A program made the position numbers and the translations under genes. From Chthonomonadales bacterium (GTDB taxonomy: Bacteria > Armatimonadota > Chthonomonadetes > Chthonomonadales > CAJBBX01), in assembly GCA_012517255.1 (NCBI GenBank), contig JAAYVH010000272.1, forward strand, positions 1 through 45,253: a DNA stretch of 45,253 bases, given 5' to 3'. The notes beneath the pieces are model-generated. The model did no database searches. It was given only the letters and a program-made list of their open reading frames with translations, and had not been told where the DNA came from. Below are positions 42,205 through 45,253 of the stretch, one piece after another. Each line of letters starts with the position of its first letter. The first letter of the stretch is position 1.

Positions 42205-42714
42205 CTACCACCCGTTGTAGTGCACCCGCTCGGGAGCCCACCGCTCGGGCTGCGGGGGTTTCTCGGCCGGCCAGCCGATCGGGATGAGCGCCAGCGGCAT
42301 GACATGCTCCGGCAGGTTGAACCGCTTCTTGAACGGTTCGATCCGCTCGTCCCGTGGGAAGATGCCCGTCCAGACCGCCCCGAGACCCAGAGCATGCGCC
42401 GCCAGGAGCAGGTTCATGATCGCCGCCGAGCAGTCTTGCGGCCAGTAGCCAGGATACTTCTCCCGCTGAGTGTTGCCGCAGACAAGGACGGCCACAGGCG
42501 TCTGTCGGATCATCTGGCAGTACGGATGCAGGTTGGGCATCTCATCCAGAAGTGCGCGCTCCGTGAGCACGATGAACTCCCACGGCTGCTGATTGCCGGC
42601 CGACGGCGCCATCATGGCTGCCCGCAGCAGCTTCTCGACCATCTCGGCCGGAACCGGCTTGTCCTCGAACTGCCGAATGCTCCGTCTCGTCACAATAGCG
42701 TCATACGCTTCCAT
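42205..42714 (-). CDS. Nitroreductase family protein
   Basis: 169 aa. VTRRSIRQFEDKPV holds the FMN-phosphate contacts; MMAPSAGNQQPWEFIVL, QDCSAAIMNLLLAAHALGLGAVW and IPIGWPAEKPPQPERW are typical family segments. The enzyme binds FMN as a dimer and reduces quinones, nitro-compounds or similar with NAD(P)H. Length is normal for the short group. GGGAGG is six bases before the start. Its start overlaps the end of the RraA-like gene by 14 nt. Confidence 0.88.
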   Translation of the reverse strand: MEAYDAIVTRRSIRQFEDKPVPAEMVEKLLRAAMMAPSAGNQQPWEFIVLTERALLDEMPNLHPYCQMIRQTPVAVLVCGNTQREKYPGYWPQDCSAAIMNLLLAAHALGLGAVWTGIFPRDERIEPFKKRFNLPEHVMPLALIPIGWPAEKPPQPERWAPERVHYNGW

Positions 42715-43459
42715 GATCTACCTCCCGGAAGTAAGCTTCCACCGTCTCGTAGTCTACCGTTTCGTCGGGCTTCATGCCCAGTTGACCATACAACGCCCGG
42801 CGCGCTCGCATGTCGGCGAGCAGGATCGCCCGGGCATGCCGGGCAACATCGGCGGCGATCTCGTGGGGCACCACGATCACCCCGTCGTCGTCGCAGCCGA
42901 CCATGTCGCCTGGCCGCACCTGCACCCCGCCGCAACCGATGCGCGTTTGGACCTCGGCAACTTCGATGCGCCCCGGTATGATCGTCCGACCGCGGGCCCG
43001 GCTGCAGATCGGCGTTCGCTGCAACGCCAGCTCGGCTGTGTCGCGGCAGTAGCCGTCGGTCACGATGCCGGCAGCGCCGCGCGCGACGACGCCGAGGCAG
43101 TTGCATGAGCCCCAGAAACCCACCTCGCCGCTGCCGCCCGTGTCCGTAACGATCACATGGCCGGGCCGAATGAGATCGTCGAAACCGATGGTGCCGACCT
43201 CGCGGAACCAGATGCCGTGCGCGTTGACGATGTCTTCGGTGGTATCGAGCTTCCACATAGGGCGATTGGCCGGCACGCAGCGAACCGTCAGCGCAGGCCC
43301 CCAGAAGCGCATGCCTGGCCACAGCGGCCGAACCTCCGGCGACATGAGGCCCGTGCCGAAGTAGCCCATGCCGTCCATGGCATCGCACACATCCACGACG
43401 CGGAGAGGCTGGAAAAGGGCGCGGAGCGCGAAGGGGTCATTCAGGGCGCCGGCGTTCAT
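42701..43459 (-). CDS. RraA-like / 4-hydroxy-4-methyl-2-oxoglutarate aldolase family protein
   Basis: 252 aa from ATG 43459, with AAAGGAG eleven bases upstream. GIVTDGYCRD holds the magnesium-binding Asp and Arg contacts of the RraA/HMG aldolase fold; RPGHVIVTDTGGSGEVGFWG and PGDMVGCDDDGVIVVP are the other family landmarks. Members are either class II aldolases or RNase E regulators; in this sugar-degradation setting an aldolase is more likely. Its start codon overlaps the stop of the GH5-like gene by 4 nt, and its end overlaps the nitroreductase gene. Confidence 0.8.
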   Translation of the reverse strand: MNAGALNDPFALRALFQPLRVVDVCDAMDGMGYFGTGLMSPEVRPLWPGMRFWGPALTVRCVPANRPMWKLDTTEDIVNAHGIWFREVGTIGFDDLIRPGHVIVTDTGGSGEVGFWGSCNCLGVVARGAAGIVTDGYCRDTAELALQRTPICSRARGRTIIPGRIEVAEVQTRIGCGGVQVRPGDMVGCDDDGVIVVPHEIAADVARHARAILLADMRARRALYGQLGMKPDETVDYETVEAYFREVDHGSV

Positions 43460-45253
43460 GGCGTGGTTGTCTCCTTTTGTGTGGCCGGTGATGCTTCGAT
43501 GGCGCACGCGATATCCCCCTGGAAGCTGGGTGCGGTCAGCCGCAGCGAGTCGGCCGTTTTCTGGATCGTTTGGGTCTGAATGATGGCTCCGGTCACGGTG
43601 TCCACCCATGCCGCTCGGTAGGCTCCGGGCCGCAGATCGCCGACGGTCACCGTCACTCCGCTGCTCGACTCGCGCACTTCGCCAGACGCCGTCCGTTGCG
43701 TCCGCACGGCGCGAGAGTCCTGGATCCAGACGAAGGCGGCGCTGTCCGTCGCCAGTCCGACAGCGCGCCAGCGGTCATCGCTGACGCTGAGCGTTGCGTT
43801 CTTCAATCGGCCTCCGTTCCACGGAATGCGGCGCACGAAGGCGGACACGCCCCGATAGCGCCGGTAGGCGTCGCGCGCGTCGATGTCCTCCCACCACCAC
43901 GCCATGACCGTACCCGAGAGCCCCGATAGGGCCGATGCCCAGAGCGCATTGTGCAGATGCACGTAGGCGGCGTCGGCGCGCATGTCGGGGCTGGGCTGCC
44001 AGTTGTCCTGCGCCAGACCGAACTCGGCGAACAGAGCCGGCTTGGAGGGCGCATGAGCGCGCAGATGACGCGCCTTGCTCAGAACCGCCTCAACTTCATC
44101 CTCATAGAGGGCAGCTTCGGCGGGCCGAAGATACCAGTGCATGCTCGCCACATCGATCTGATCGTGCCGCCAATCGTCCGGCGCGTCAGCCCAAGCGCTG
44201 GTGGTCCGGGGACGCCGGTACGGGTCCATTTGCTCGAGGAATGCGCCGAGTTCGCCATAGAATCTGCCTGCGGGTCGGCCAGGATCCATCTCGTTCCAGT
44301 ACTCCCAGACGGCCACGGACGTCGAGTAGCCCCATCGTGCAACGACATAGCGCATGAGGTTCCTGGCGTCCTTGATCGCGCGGTCGTATTCTGGCGATGC
44401 CGGGTCCTTCAGCCTGTCCATGTACAGATCACGGGTGAGGACGCAGAGATGCAGCCGAATGCCGACACGCTCGGCCTCCTCGACCACGGCATCCAGCATG
44501 GCGCAATCGGCCTGATGGTAGGCGCCGAGGTCTGGTCTGTTGGGATCGGCGTCCCACAGTATCTCCCGGTCTCCGGCAGCTTCTTTCAGCGAAAGCCCGC
44601 GCACGAACGCGGAGCCTCCCTCCGGCAGCGACAGGCGTACCGTCTCGAGCCACCATGTCTCGGGTCCGGTGGTGACTTCGGCAGTCTGCTGAGCGGGATC
44701 GGCTTCTGTGCTCCAGACGACGCGCGCTCCGGCGACATCCACGGCGATCGGCGACCGGTCCGGCGACCAGACCGTGGCTGACAGACGGTACCGCGTGTTC
44801 GGCCTCAGCCCCATGCGCTGTGTCGGGTTGGCGGTCACGGCGCTGCCCGCCGGTCCGCTCAGCCGAACGCACTTGCCGCCGGCAGGATCGTCGGCAAAGG
44901 GCGGCTTCCAGTCCCACGACCGGGACCATGCGCTCTTGCGTGCCTCGATCGCCATGCCCCAGTCCTCGCAGCAGGTCCATACACGCACGAAGTTGGCGCC
45001 GTTCGCAGCCAGCTTGCGGAGGATTCCCCGGGTCTCGTGTACGTCCTTGACGAACGCGACGTTCTGGCCAACCGCGAAGAACGGGCTGCCGTCGTCCAGC
45101 TCGAAAAAGCGTGGATCGCGGCGCGACACGCGCACGAAACCCGCCCGTTTCGACGGCTTCACCTCTACGCGGATTGATGGCGACTGCAGCGTGCGTGATC
45201 CGACCGTCGCGACGGCTGTAAGCAGGAACCGCCCGGATTCGGTGGGTGTATAG
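43456..45253 (-). CDS. GH5-like cellulase-fold enzyme with a carbohydrate-binding-like insert (5' end outside window)
   Basis: 598 aa are visible. The frame continues past GTG 45162 to the window edge (ESGRFLLTAVATVG then PSIRVEVKPSKRAGFVRVS), so the start is not in the window and 45162 is not the true start. Order: a DUF5060-type sandwich end, FFAVGQNVAFVKD as the barrel start, an insert of about 100 residues with binding-module character (CVRLSGPAGSAVTANPTQRM), then the TIM barrel. YWNEMD gives the candidate acid/base and FAEFGL the candidate nucleophile. A C-terminal beta domain ends it. The gene overlaps the next gene by 4 nt (ATGA). Confidence 0.75.
   Translation of the reverse strand, partial: YTPTESGRFLLTAVATVGSRTLQSPSIRVEVKPSKRAGFVRVSRRDPRFFELDDGSPFFAVGQNVAFVKDVHETRGILRKLAANGANFVRVWTCCEDWGMAIEARKSAWSRSWDWKPPFADDPAGGKCVRLSGPAGSAVTANPTQRMGLRPNTRYRLSATVWSPDRSPIAVDVAGARVVWSTEADPAQQTAEVTTGPETWWLETVRLSLPEGGSAFVRGLSLKEAAGDREILWDADPNRPDLGAYHQADCAMLDAVVEEAERVGIRLHLCVLTRDLYMDRLKDPASPEYDRAIKDARNLMRYVVARWGYSTSVAVWEYWNEMDPGRPAGRFYGELGAFLEQMDPYRRPRTTSAWADAPDDWRHDQIDVASMHWYLRPAEAALYEDEVEAVLSKARHLRAHAPSKPALFAEFGLAQDNWQPSPDMRADAAYVHLHNALWASALSGLSGTVMAWWWEDIDARDAYRRYRGVSAFVRRIPWNGGRLKNATLSVSDDRWRAVGLATDSAAFVWIQDSRAVRTQRTASGEVRESSSGVTVTVGDLRPGAYRAAWVDTVTGAIIQTQTIQKTADSLRLTAPSFQGDIACAIEASPATQKETTTP

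Noticed and set aside
45108-45162. GTG 45162 as the start of the GH5-like gene
   Set aside because: The same frame stays open to the window edge and upstream residues continue the expected sandwich domain, so the gene is partial.

Overview
The window is GC-rich, gene-dense bacterial chromosome. I infer the phylum Armatimonadota or a close relative. The main reason is a prepilin-type protein at 38611-39429 whose start ([17 protein letters not shown], then [14 protein letters not shown], then NLKQIGLA and [11 protein letters not shown]) is the form typical of that phylum. The mix of Tat-exported Gfo/Idh/MocA oxidoreductases, FIST, DUF4091, WD40 and PEP-CTERM proteins fits too. No rRNA, tRNA, CRISPR array, IS element or phage gene was seen.

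Layout. 1-165 is an internal piece of gyrA joined tail-to-tail to a WD40 gene (99-1079) that breaks off in its seventh blade, so this edge looks like a rearrangement or an assembly join. 1362-5714 holds a URO-D family protein, a LamG-FIST fusion and an M3 oligopeptidase. 5903-6642 is a broken WD40 remnant. 6956-9752 is an ABC exporter with a DUF1854 partner. 9912-13563 has two Gfo/Idh/MocA oxidoreductases and an ApbE flavin transferase. 13590-17164 has two paralogous membrane-anchored parvulin-like proteins flanking a PEP-CTERM surface protein. 17279-28408 is mixed: small proteins, a flavoprotein, a large secreted glycoside hydrolase, a 7TM-PAS-GAF histidine kinase, a methyltransferase, a third Gfo/Idh/MocA protein, a Spy-like periplasmic protein and a conserved hypothetical. 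28563-35322 is rich in carbohydrate functions: a GH51-like enzyme, an alpha/beta hydrolase, a cyclic-nucleotide-binding protein, and a PQQ propeller fused to DUF4091. 35327-38317 has an MntA/HepT toxin-antitoxin locus with a broken toxin, a second nucleotidyltransferase and a GH43-like enzyme. 38371-45253 is an all-minus-strand run of eight genes with overlapping or nearly touching borders: GH5-like enzyme (open at the right edge), RraA-like protein, nitroreductase, AAA ATPase, a 159-aa unknown, OppF-type ATPase, prepilin-like protein and a 56-aa membrane protein.

How the genes may work together. At least five glycoside-hydrolase-like proteins, one esterase-like hydrolase and three sugar-type oxidoreductases suggest a heterotroph that breaks down plant-type polysaccharides. 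No SusC/D pair or complete sugar transporter is present. The points most worth a second look are: the HepT toxin gene, whose frame is restored exactly when 118 bp (two 59-bp units, each with two hairpins) is removed; the AAA ATPase plus 159-aa protein pair; the gyrA/WD40 join; and the parvulin pair around the PEP-CTERM protein. Most gene-to-gene borders between convergent genes carry strong GC hairpins without a T-run.
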